Assembly (NCBI RefSeq): GCF_029227915.1
Contig: NC_079883.1
Coordinates: forward strand, 2,232,001-2,296,000
Source: Hydractinia symbiolongicarpus
Lineage: Eukaryota; Cnidaria; Hydrozoa; Anthoathecata; Hydractiniidae
Direction: 5' to 3'
DNA length: 64,000 nucleotides
The translations under genes and the position numbers were made by a program. Numbering within the stretch: position 1 is the stretch's first letter; each line of letters begins with the position of its first letter. Under the pieces are notes generated by a model that worked only from the letters and a program-made list of their open reading frames with translations, did not search any database and had not been told where the DNA came from. Shown piece by piece: positions 46,449 through 56,259 of the stretch.

Positions 46449-47471
46449 ATGCACAAAATTATAGGGAAAAGAAAGGAAGGTAAATTCACATTTTTTTATT
46501 TTTTTTTTTTACATATGTTAAAAAGGATAAAATTTACAAACTTGTTGTATTTTAGGCAAACTGGAAGTAAGCAAGCGTCAATTTACACGTATCATATATC
46601 GCTAAAAGGCCTAGCAACGCAGAATTTTTTTCAGTGTAAATTTGGCTTTAAGTATTTCAAATTTTACAAGGACAAGCAGATGCGAAGTATAAAAAGAAGT
46701 GACTATATATCTTTATGTAAAGAATTTTAGGAAGCCCTATAGCTTTATTTAGTTTTGTTGACGTTTATCGAGTTTCTTATAACTGGTAAAAAAGGTACAT
46801 TTTCAAACTGTGCAGTACAATTTGGCAATTGGACACAGGGTATTTTTAAACTACGCTACTGTTACTGCACTGCTGACTTTTGTTATATCCTCCTTGTAAC
46901 ATTTACTAAATTACGTTTATTATAAAAAATATTATAGTTTTATCACCCTGTTCTAATTATACACTTTGGAGAAACCTTATTTTAATTTTTATATCCGTCA
47001 ATGATACAGAATTAACCAAGTGATGCAACTAAAGTCAAAACAAATTATTTTCCCCACAAAAATCGTTATTGCTATTCTTAGCTTAAAAACTGGTTTGTTA
47101 GTTTCTTATAAGTGATTACAAATCGACCGCGGTTTTTTGTCACAATTTAAAAATTGTTATTTTGATATTGTGGCATTGTTTCAATAATATGTTAATAGAA
47201 ATGTACGGAAACACTTCAGATAAAGGGCGTAAGTACTTTTCTCAGACATAACAATATGAACTGGGGCATGCTAGTTTGTTTGTTTGTCTATTTTGTTTCA
47301 ATTGCTAACTACAACAGTTTATTTTTCGTGCCGTAAAGCGCATGGCTAACAAAAAAAAATTATTTGTGATTTTGTAGAAATGGAATTAGTTTGTAATAAG
47401 CGAGAATAAAAAATGGACAATTGATGACGAAATGAAATAATTGTTGTTAGGGTAAATAAAGAAAATGTCGT
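46449..47471 (+). repeat. Left arm of a 1-kb inverted repeat pair
   Basis: Reverse complement of 54985-55945. Anchors: GGCCTAGCAACGCAGAA, TTTTACAAGGACAAGCAG, CAAATCGACCGCGG, CGTGCCGTAAAGCGCATGGC and AAATGGAATTAGTTTGTAAT. A coding frame seen in the right arm is damaged here: several substitutions, a deletion of about 20-30 bp and a TAG where the right arm has TATGG. Confidence 0.85.
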
Positions 47472-47634
47472 TTTTAATCTTTTTTTAAAAGCTTTCATCA
47501 GTTATGTCGCATATTTTAGTTTATGGCCTAGCATTTTTCACAGGATTGGTTACCGTGAAAGTTGCAATATTGATGCCAAGTAAAAAGTATAGTTGTGAAT
47601 AATGTAATCGCAGTCAGCTCTTATATTACTTTGT

Positions 47635-47877
47635 CTAGGTGTCTAGGTGATCCTGATTTAAAGATGGAGTGATCAGTGCGTGTCTCCAATCTGATGGTAC
47701 TTCTGAGTTTTTTAATGATAAGTTGATTAAATAACACAGTGGTTCCGCAATCGCAGATGCACAGTCCTTCAATAAAGCTGGCGGAATATTATCCGAACCA
47801 GTTGACTTTTGACGCTTAAGCTTTTTTAGTTCTTTCTCAACAAATATGCGTGATACATAGTTAAATTTGAATTTCAT
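47635..47877 (-). pseudogene. LINE remnant C: start of the reverse transcriptase
   Basis: Minus-strand frame with KRQKSTGSDNIPPALLKD and SEVPSDWRHALITP, the first RT blocks of CR1/L2 LINEs. The sequence ends before motif A, so the catalytic palm is missing: this copy is cut at its 3' side, which is unusual because LINEs normally lose the 5' side. Confidence 0.8.
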
Positions 47878-47886
47878 ACATGTTCT

Positions 47887-48381
47887 TTAAAGTGAATGTT
47901 TGTTCCAGATAAAATATTTTAGGTAAATAGATTTTAATTTTAACTGATGTGCCATGTTAGAGAAAAATGAACATAACGTATTTACTTTTTCGAATATATT
48001 GGTAGTTGTAGTTGCATCATTAGTAACTTTCCTCGTCTTGGTGGGTATTATGGTTTTTATAGTGTCCCAACACTTTTTTGGATTTCTTGAGTTTCGACTT
48101 AACAGATCCATACTGTAGTTACCTTTAGCTGTTCGTAATTCAGTGGTACATTTGTTGCGAATTTTTCTGTATGCTTTCCAATCTGCTGCTGCGTTTATCT
48201 TACGAGCTTTTCCAAGGGCTTTATCTCTCTCGGTCATGAGATATCTGATGTTGTTGTCAACCCATGGGCAGAATTGACGCTTGACCTTTTTCTCGATTAT
48301 CGGTGCGTGTTTGTTAAATACATTAAGAATTGTATTCTTCAAATAAAGCCATGCTTCGCTAGCATTTTTCATTTCGTACAT
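47887..48381 (-). pseudogene. LINE remnant C: endonuclease-RT linker
   Basis: 164 open codons with KKVKRQFCPWVDNNIRYLM, a basic coiled stretch and CWDTIKTIIP, as in remnant B. Frameshifts separate it from both neighbours. Confidence 0.75.
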
Positions 48382-48387
48382 TTCCAG

Positions 48388-49188
48388 TCACATTTTGTCG
48401 CTGTTGTACTTTGCGTATTTCGTACTTTTTACATTTTTCGGCGGTAACTTATCCCTTTTGATTTTACGTACAAAGTCAACCATGTCGTTGTCACTAATAG
48501 AAGTTGGTATTACGTCATTGAAATAAGTACTATCCGTGCGAGATGTTAAAATACAGTCAATTAAAGTTTTTGATGTTTCGGTTACTCTTGTCGCTTTAGT
48601 AATAATTTGTTTTAATCCATATAAATTGAATACTTCCTTATTATCCTTATTATCGTTTGCTTTGAAAAAATCAACGTTTATGTCTCCCAAAAGATTCACT
48701 TCTTTTGATTCAGATATAACAATAGATAACATATCATTAAGGAATGTTTCAAAACTTATTTAGGTATTTAGAATTTATTTAGAAATTTAGGTATTTTGAA
48801 CCAGCCGGGGGTCAGTACAATGATCCAACAAGAAATTATTTAGAGTTTTTTTGAAAGATTTCAATCCAAATACACTCCAAGTCACGATGTTCTATAAGTT
48901 AAATCTACGTTTCCATTTGATTCGGTTGAAAATGTACATGCCTACCCCTCCGCAAAGTACCGTTTTCCTGTTCCGGGAGATAAAAGTATATCCCAGAATA
49001 TGATAAAGGTCAGGTTTCTCTGTAAACGATTTCGTGTTTATATGCGTCTCGGATAAAGTTAATATGTCAATGTTTTTGTGTTCGTTTAACAAAACTTTAA
49101 CATGGTCTATATTCGCCAACAGTCCTCGTACATTCTGATGAAGTATTTCCATACCTCTTTTTGATAACAAATTATACAGTTCTTTCAT
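48388..49188 (-). pseudogene. LINE remnant C: APE-type endonuclease
   Basis: Two minus-strand frames. 48892-49188 begins with the conserved ILHQNVRGL and DILTLSETH (catalytic E) and ends GGVGMYI. 48388-48732 gives LLGDINVDF (catalytic D and N), ITKATRVT, TLIDCIL and ISDNDMVDF, where SDND replaces the catalytic SDH. The part between the frames (48733-48891) is partly deleted. The motifs identify an AP endonuclease of a CR1/L2-like LINE. Confidence 0.85.
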
Positions 49189-49291
49189 ATATTCAAGTCG
49201 AGGTTGAGTCCCAATGTCACCAGCGAGTAGTAAAGTATGACATGAATTATTGAAGATAATATTTTAGTTTGTCTGTTCAGTATTCATATCA

Positions 49292-50548
49292 CTGTGGAAA
49301 GTTTATCATTTCTTGAACATGATAGTTTAGTAGGCGACGTTTCGGGAGATCCTTCTCCCACCATCGGGCAAAGTAAAATGATGTTGCGCATGTATTTATA
49401 TAAATCAAATTTATATAATTATATGTATCAGACAGACGTCCAAAGGTTTGGAAAAGATTTGTTGACGACGTATACGCCATAATCAAAAGATCTCATCTAG
49501 AAGAGTTCCATGAACACATCAACGGCCTACATCGACAAATCAAATTAAATGTTGAGCTTGAACGCGATGGAAGTATCGCTTTCCTGGACGCTTTAGTCAA
49601 ACGCAAGAATGGTTCCATTTCAGTTTCAGTGTATCGTAAACCAACACACACTGACCAGTACCTTAACTTCGAATCAAACCATCAGAAATCTTGCAAAGAA
49701 AGTGTCATATCTTCATTCCTGAATCGGGAGAGGAAAATAGAAATTCGACGTGTAAGAAATGCATTAATCGCAAATGGATACAGTCATAAAGTCATCACGC
49801 AAGTAGGAAATAAAATGAAGAGAAGATGTAACGGAGACAACAAGGAAACATCAAAGGAATTTATCGCATCAGCATTCCTACCTTTCATACCAGGTACGAG
49901 CGAGATCCTTCGTCGAGTTCTAAGGCAACACAAAATCAAATGCATTCTTAACTCTAAAGACACCCTAAGAAGCACTTTGTCTAAACCAAAAGACAAAATA
50001 AACCTGGAAGAACAAAGCAATGTTGTTCACGAAATCCCGTGCAAAGATTGTGATGCAGTGTATATAGGCGAAACAAAAAGAAAGTTTAAGCAACGAGTAC
50101 AAGAACAAATGCGCGCAGTGAGAAACGGAGATGTGAAGAAAAACGAAATTGCGGACCACAGCTGGAGCAGAAGTCATCAGTTTAATTGGGATGAGAAGAA
50201 AACCATTGACAGAGAATCCACAACAACGGCCAGGAAGATTAAAGAAACTATCAACAGTGTAGAACGTAACAAACACATAAACAGCATCTCGTATCAACTT
50301 CCTGAGATTTGGTTACCAGCCCTACAGAAGAAGTAGATACTTACATCGAGGTCCGAAAATGTTAGTTACCGTAACTAACTGTAATTATCAGCTTGTTTCT
50401 GATTGGTTAACTTTTATGAATTTCGATCCTCTGCAATTATATAAACACATGCGCAACATCATTTTACTTTGCCCAATGATGGGAGAAGGATCTCCCGAAA
50501 CGTCGCCCACTAAACTATCATGTTCAAGAAATGGTAAACTTTGCACAG
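49292..50548 (+). mobile_element. Penelope-like element with inverted terminal repeats
   Basis: The termini 49292-49404 and 50435-50548 are about 115-bp inverted copies of each other (GTTTATCATTTCTTGAACAT on the left, its complement on the right). Between them lies the end of a Penelope-type RT joined to a GIY-YIG nuclease. The RT is cut at its catalytic box right after the left repeat, so most of the polymerase is deleted. Confidence 0.8.
49440..50336 (+). pseudogene. Penelope-type RT C-terminus plus GIY-YIG endonuclease
   Basis: From 49440 the plus strand reads RFVDDVYAII, the catalytic box, then SIAFLDALVKRK and YRKPTHTDQYL, hallmark of Penelope RTs. A stop (TAA at 49482 in one frame) and a frame change precede the long open part 49629-50336. 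Its second half has IPCKDCDAVYIGETKRKFKQRV, the GIY-YIG nuclease start with its Cys-rich lead, and ends LPEIWLPALQ. The nuclease would nick the target for cDNA priming. The long frame itself is intact. Confidence 0.85.
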
Positions 50549-51369
50549 TAATAAGACATGAATGTTTACGTCGTGATCCCAGGATTGATATTTTACGTTC
50601 ATTATTCCATAAACTTGCTGAAATATATGTTTCTGCCCCTGGCATCAGGTGTTTCTCTCCACAATATAAACCAATAATATCTGTATTGAAAAAAGATTTT
50701 CTTCTTATCATAAAACAATTAATTATAGCCAACAGTATACGAGCAACACGAAACATGTCTGCTCTTGCCTCCATCTTGCAATCACCTTTGAGTTGTTGGT
50801 TGCAACCGGGGTAATAACTGGTGCAACAGTATACTATAACCACAGTTACATTTTAACTTCAAGAGTCGTAATTTGCCGGGAAATTTTTATCGAAGAGGAA
50901 AATTAAGACTCAAAGTTCCGTTTAGCCTAAAGTTTTGGAAATTTCATTTGTCAAAAATAATTTTTTTAAGAAAGAGAAAAAAGAGGTTTCATTTATATGG
51001 TCATCGTCTTTGGTAAGTTTTTGGTAACCCTCTTATTCAAAAAAAAATCCTTTACACTGAAGGAAAAATCTGCAAGCCAGACTAAGAATTCGTCCCCACA
51101 TGAAAAAAGTCAGTTACCGATACCATTAAAAACATTTGTTTTTACCAATTTTTTATCCCCTTAGAAAGCTCGCTATTTTTTCGAACGAAGAACAATTATT
51201 CCCAGTGTAAAAAATTCAGATTTTGCAATTATTGTATCCCCATCGACGAAAGGAAAAGGACATTGACTGGGTTTACTATATCATAAACTATTAGGAAAAT
51301 TACATTGAGGATTTTTCATTAAATTATGACACCTTAAGTGTATATTTATATTCTTTTCACTAAATAATA
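50549..51369. other. Spacer between Penelope-like and Ngaro-like elements
   Basis: An open stretch continues on both strands to about 50840 with no family match. Nothing else seen. Confidence 0.4.
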
Positions 51370-51860
51370 ACAACCCAAGATAGTGATGTTGGTATTCTCG
51401 CCTCGTTGGATTGGCAAAGCACATATACAATACACTTAGAACTTTTACAATACATTAGCACAAAATGTAACAATTTACGATTAACTTCACAACTATGATG
51501 AACGGCATGATGATCAGCAACTGGATGAAAAAACTTCTTTATAGCCTTTTTTCTAGAGAAGAAAAACCGTGAAGATGACCATTTGTTATGCCGTATCTTA
51601 CAATAAGGCCAACTGACGATTGAGAAAGAACTCTTGCCAGAATCGCCTGAAATACTAACTCACTGCGCAGACCTCCACAGCATTGCCGTACAGAATCTAA
51701 AAAGAAACTTAGTTTCCAGCAATCTACGATAGTGGAAACCTCGCTTCTTTTCACTTTTTCCCAGCAATGGGTGATTAAGATAAAGTAACAACTCAACATA
51801 GTGATATTTGTATTCTCGCCTCGTTGGCTTGGCAAAGTACGTATACAATACACTGAGGGG
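51370..51860 (-). repeat. Direct repeat pair (about 80 bp) at the 3' side of the Ngaro-like element
   Basis: 51372-51440 and 51786-51855 share GTATTCTCGCCTCGTTGG, TTGGCAAAG and TATACAATACACT. Split direct repeats are a feature of Ngaro-type tyrosine-recombinase retroelements. A weaker relative (CGAGGTAT, AACAATACACTT) lies at 52853-52875. Confidence 0.6.
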
Positions 51861-51885
51861 TAAAAGAGCTGAAGTCTGTAGGCTG

Positions 51886-52830
51886 CTATATACCTAAATT
51901 TAGAAAAATTTCCAAACGTTTCTTTTTGCTATTTTTTATGTATCTGTTTTTAATGGTGTTGCTAGGGGACCATCGACCGTGCTTTCCTATTGATCGCTCG
52001 GTAACTCCATTGTTAGCAGCTGTGGAAGCTCCCCTTGATCTTAAAGAGCGCAATCCATATTGGCCACAATTAGGAAATGAGTCGTTTAGGTGATCGACGA
52101 ATGTTTTTCGGGCAGCACTGTATGAAATTGCTTTATTCCCTATCGCGTTATGACCATGTTTGGTCTTTGCTAACCTGCAGATCGATCTGAAATTTTTGAC
52201 ACTTTTAAGTACTTGTGTAGCCAATATAATGGACAAGCAGGGCTGCCAGTTTTTGCAATATAGACAGTGTTGCCACCTCTCAATTGATCTGTTTTTGACT
52301 TTTCAATGACAATTTGGGCAGAATCCCTTTTCTATTTTTAAGTGTTTCACTTTAATGCTCAGGGGTTCACTTATACGAAAGAAGCCTGCGAAGCCAAAAA
52401 TACATAAAATTATGAATCTTAGTTGCGTCAAATTGTCAGACTTTTTATACTTAGCCACCAATGTCTTATTCAAATCCGCTGTAAATGGTTCCTTGCGATT
52501 TGTACTAAATTTTGAAAGTAAATGTTTAGCTCCTTCAAATGCTAACTTTACAATTGTGCTGTCCGCAGGCGATTTAAAACCTGTATTTAGGTGTCCCCAT
52601 CGAATTCCACAAAAAGCCGAAATGACTGTACTGACAGAACTCTTTTCTACGACTAAATCGTTTAGAAAAATGCAAACGAAAAGCGGGACAGCCGGACAGT
52701 GTAAAACTTCAAGATAGTTACTGGTCCATTTCACCCACCTATGCCATGCTCTACGATATTTACTGATAGTCCCTGGAGCAAGGGCTGCGTTGAAAAGAGC
52801 TGGTAGATTAGCAGATTTTTTTTCTATCAA
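51886..52830 (-). pseudogene. Tyrosine recombinase of a DIRS/Ngaro-type retroelement
   Basis: Two minus-strand frames. 52303-52830 holds the N-terminal SAM-like part and GFAGFFRISEPLSIKVKHL, with the first catalytic Arg. 51886-52236 holds GLRSLRSRGASTAANNGV, GKHGRW and NRYIKN, giving the second Arg, the late His and the Tyr. In the family the second box is usually HSLRS or HSFRS; here the His codon has become CGC (Arg). A frameshift lies between the halves. It would have integrated circular cDNA; now inactive. Confidence 0.85.
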
Positions 52831-53199
52831 GTCTTACTTAAGCCCTGTGCGGCGAGGTATCTAAACAATACACTTAAGTTTTGCTCACGAAGCCCTGTGT
52901 GGCTTTGTGCTGAAGGCAGTCAATTGATCGCTATAATTCAGTTTGTTTACGGTGTCCTATGGGAATCGAAGTAACATTGCTATTGCATAAAAACTAGCAA
53001 AACCATTAAAAACAGATTTACAACCCATGTTGTTAATGTAAAATGGGTCCAGCAGTATAAACGACTTTATAAATGAATCAAAGAATTCCCGCTCCCCGAA
53101 GATAACAATGGTTAAAAATAAGACGATGTCCACAAAGGTACCAGCAATACGCCATCAGCCCTGCACATTTGCGCGTGTTTTAAAGTATCATCAACCATT

Positions 53200-54093
53200 C
53201 TAATAGGTGGACAAAACCGAGTTAGCCCTGATTCTAAATCCGCTGGATTTTTCTAAATTTACCAGCCCAAATAACAACTCTTTTTTAAGGGGTTCACTTA
53301 TATCCATCGAGGAGAAGCAATTGATTCTGGACTCAATAAATGCTGCGTACTTTTGTCTAGTAAAGAGTCTAGTCAACGAGCCTATTGCAATTGACATAGA
53401 GATCAAGGAACCGGCAATTCTTGAAATTAATTTTGCGCTCACCGACTTGGAATTAACAGCAATATATAACAGATGTAAAAGTTTTATAATTTTTTCTTTT
53501 GGCACGGAAAATTCCATTTTTGCTGTGTCGATATTAAATTCTAGCCAAGTTCCAATTTGAGCTGGTTCTAAATGCGACTTTTTTAAATTAACTGTAAATG
53601 CTGCATTACGTAGATTGTTTTGAACAAGACCGGCTTGAAATTTTGTTAAAGAATATGATTTTTCGCATAAAATATCGTCGTCTAAATACAATGTGATGTT
53701 GATACAGCTTTTTCTCCATTCTTTAATCAAAGGTTTCAAAACTTTTGAAAACAAGAGATGTCCTTTCTTGTTCTTGTATACTTATGTGGTGATAACCGCT
53801 TTTGAGATCGAAAGTTGAAAAATAAAAGTCCTTCTCTGAATGCTGTGGCGCAACCTTAAGGTCTTCGTACTTAAAGTTCAGAAATTCAATCTAAAACAAG
53901 CTTTAACTTTTTTCCTTCGGCTGCAGCTGTATGGCATAGTTTCGACTTCTTCGATAAAACCTTGCAAAAGAAGCTCCTTAATACTGTCCTCGACAAAAGT
54001 TTTGTGACTCAAACTAGAAGCGTTGTTTTTAGGAAAACAATTTGACGGCTTTGTTTTAAATGGTAAACGATAACCGTTTTTTATAATGCCCAA
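53200..54093 (-). pseudogene. Reverse transcriptase of the DIRS/Ngaro-type element
   Basis: Order on the minus strand: YRLPFKTKPSN and SIKELLLQGFIEEVE (53878-54093), FSTFDLKSGYHHISI (motif A, about 53785-53830, another frame), then FSKVLKPLIKEWR, ITLYLDDDI (YLDD catalytic box, about 53675-53695) and TWLEFNIDT. The linked tyrosine recombinase downstream separates it from Gypsy-type elements. Frameshifts at about 53760 and 53880. The expected RNase H between 52830 and 53200 is not clearly readable. Confidence 0.85.
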
Positions 54094-54140
54094 AACATTT
54101 GGAGAACATTCTCATCCGTCTCCCAAAATGTTTCGTTCTT

Positions 54141-54600
54141 TTATAGGTTACCAACAACGGAGATGTCATTTGTACTGCCTGACTCAAATTCCCAATTTTG
54201 ACTGGCTGCAACGAAAAAATTAAAATAAACGTAAAAATTAGAGATTTTACACAAATCGGACTTTCTGCAAAAGTTCAAAAAACTTTTATCTTGTGTCACT
54301 ACTTTGGATGTTAGGTAAGTTGCAAAGATTTTTGGTAGGACAATACGCCGAAATATGTCTAATGAAGTAAGAAGTTTGGAGCAAAGTTCAATCTGTTTTT
54401 GTTTACATCCCCCTTTTAAGTTAGTTGACTGTAAGTTGCGTTGTTCTTCTCGAGTAGCTTCTAACTTCATTTCCTGTTTTTCTAGGAACCTTTTGGCAAT
54501 TGTTTCTGCAACGGTAGCAGCAGCTTCTAAAGTTGATTCCTGATGCTTGGCAAGTGTTGCTTCGACAATCTTATATTTCCCGGGAGATTACGACTTAAAA
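54141..54600 (-). pseudogene. Possible gag-like region of the Ngaro-type element
   Basis: A minus-strand frame with a charged stretch (MKLEATREEQRNLQS) follows an Ala/Thr-rich run visible at 54480-54560. Position upstream of the RT fits a gag-like protein; sequence alone does not prove it. The element's 5' end probably lies between 54600 and 54980. Confidence 0.4.
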
Positions 54601-54984
54601 GTCTTAATTTTACAGGTCTAATTTACCGCGACACCGGGTTTGGAATCCTAAACAACATTAAGTCCTGCTCGACGTGTTCCTCGTTTGTTAGTGGTGGCTG
54701 TTTCTTTAGCTCTTAATTCACAGCTGATAGTTATTTTTTATATACGCTTTTCACATTCTTGCTTATTACAAGCTAATTCATTTTCTACAAAACCACAAAG
54801 AAACTTGTGGAAGGATAGGTATTCAAGGGAGATATTTTTTTATAAGTGTGTAAACGACGCAAGATAGTTTATGTAACTTTGGCATCTTGCTTCCTTTCAG
54901 ACGGGCAAGAGTAACTCCACTAAAAAGAACAATCTATCACTTTGTTCTATTTACCTTATTTACATGGTATTTACTTTGGTACAG

Positions 54985-55945
54985 GGTATACATTGTCTTT
55001 ATTGACCCTAACAACAATTATTTCATTTCGTCATTAATTGTCCATTTTTTATTCTCGCTTATTACAAACTAATTCCATTTCTACAAAACCACAAATAAAT
55101 TTTTTTTGTTAGCCATGCGCTTTACGGCACGAAAATTAAATTGTTGTAGTTAGCAATCGGAACAAAATACACACACAAACAAACAAACTTGCATTGCTAT
55201 GTCTGAGAAAGGTACTTACGACTTTTATCTGAAGTGTTTCCGTACATTTCTATTAACATATTATTGAATCAATGCCAAAATATCAAAATAACAATTTTTA
55301 AATTGTGACAAAAAACCGCGGTCGATTTGTAATCACTTATAAGAAACTAACAAACAAGTTTATGTTTTTAAGCCAGAGGGATATATAAAATTAAAATAGG
55401 TCCAAATATATAATTAGAACAGGGTGTTAAACTATAAAGGACGAAATTTAGCAAATGTTTTAAAGAGGATATAACAGAAGTCAGTAGTTACAATAGTGCA
55501 ATTTAAAAAAATGTCATGTGTGAAAGGTTGTCAAATTGTTCTGCACACTTTGAAAATGGTAAAGTTTTCCTGAATATAATAATGTCTCTACATTTTTACC
55601 AGCTACAAACATCCAGATAAACATCAACAAAACCAAATAAAAGTATACGGCTTCCATAAATTCGTTTACATAAACATATGTGATCACTTTTTTTTTACTT
55701 CGCAACTGCTTGTCCTTGTAAAATTCAAAATACACAGCAACGATAGGTTTTCTTTTTCTCAGCTTTAAGCTAATTTCACACTGAAAAAAAAGTTCTGCAT
55801 CGCTAGGCCTTTTAACGATATATGGTACGTGCAAAATGATGCTTGTTCACTTTCTGTTTGCCGCAAATACTACGAATTTATAACTGTTGACCTTCATAAC
55901 ATCTAGGATTCCTTTGAATACAATAAGTCTATAATTCCGTGCAGT
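54985..55945 (-). repeat. Right arm of the 1-kb inverted repeat pair
   Basis: Reverse complement of 46449-47471. A short extra copy of its inner edge (TTGCTTATTACAAGCTAATTC) is found at 54756-54805, just inside. The arm carries an open frame on the minus strand, listed separately. Confidence 0.85.
55514..55852 (-). CDS. Open frame in the right repeat arm, possible last exon of a membrane protein
   Basis: On the minus strand the frame opens after a TGA near 55850 and runs about 110 codons without an ATG, so if real it is a downstream exon. It reads VPYIVKRPSDAELFFQCEIS, then VYFEFYKDKQLRSKK, then a hydrophobic segment AVYFYLVLLMFIWMFVAG that would span a membrane. I recognise no family. The inverted partner at 46560-46730 shares much of the protein but has a stop in the hydrophobic part. 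It may belong to a host gene duplicated in inverted orientation or to a mobile element. Confidence 0.35.
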
Positions 55946-56011
55946 TTAAAGGAGAGACGAACTGCGCACGGCACAGCGGCTGAATAGAAGTTCATAATGG
56001 CTGTGTTAATT

Positions 56012-56250
56012 ATATTCCGAATATTTATACAGGATATAGCCACTTCAGTGTTTGAGACTGCGTTATCAATGTGGGTCCTGTGTTCGGGATGTATACAGTA
56101 AGTATACACCGGCATTTCCTACCCAATTTCCCTCACATGGCAGGGGTTGACCCGTAGCTGTAGTAAAGACACTTGCAAAACACGCCCGCGCTGTGGACCG
56201 AACCACGGACTTTGTTTCTACGAAGCGAACTCCATAACCACAAGGCCAAT
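56012..56250 (-). mobile_element. tRNA-derived SINE, copy 3
   Basis: Same family and orientation as copies 1 and 2. Head with GGTTATGGAGTTCGCTTCG and GTCCGTGGTTCGGTCC; body GGGTCAACCCC; tail ending CTATATCCTGTATAAATATTC. Confidence 0.75.
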
Positions 56251-56259
56251 CTACTCCAT

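Noticed and set aside
50388-50843. 151-codon frames on both strands after the Penelope-like nuclease
   Set aside because: They cross the terminal inverted repeat and match no family; chance openness is more likely.
52355-52717. 120-codon frame on the plus strand
   Set aside because: Antisense of the tyrosine recombinase.
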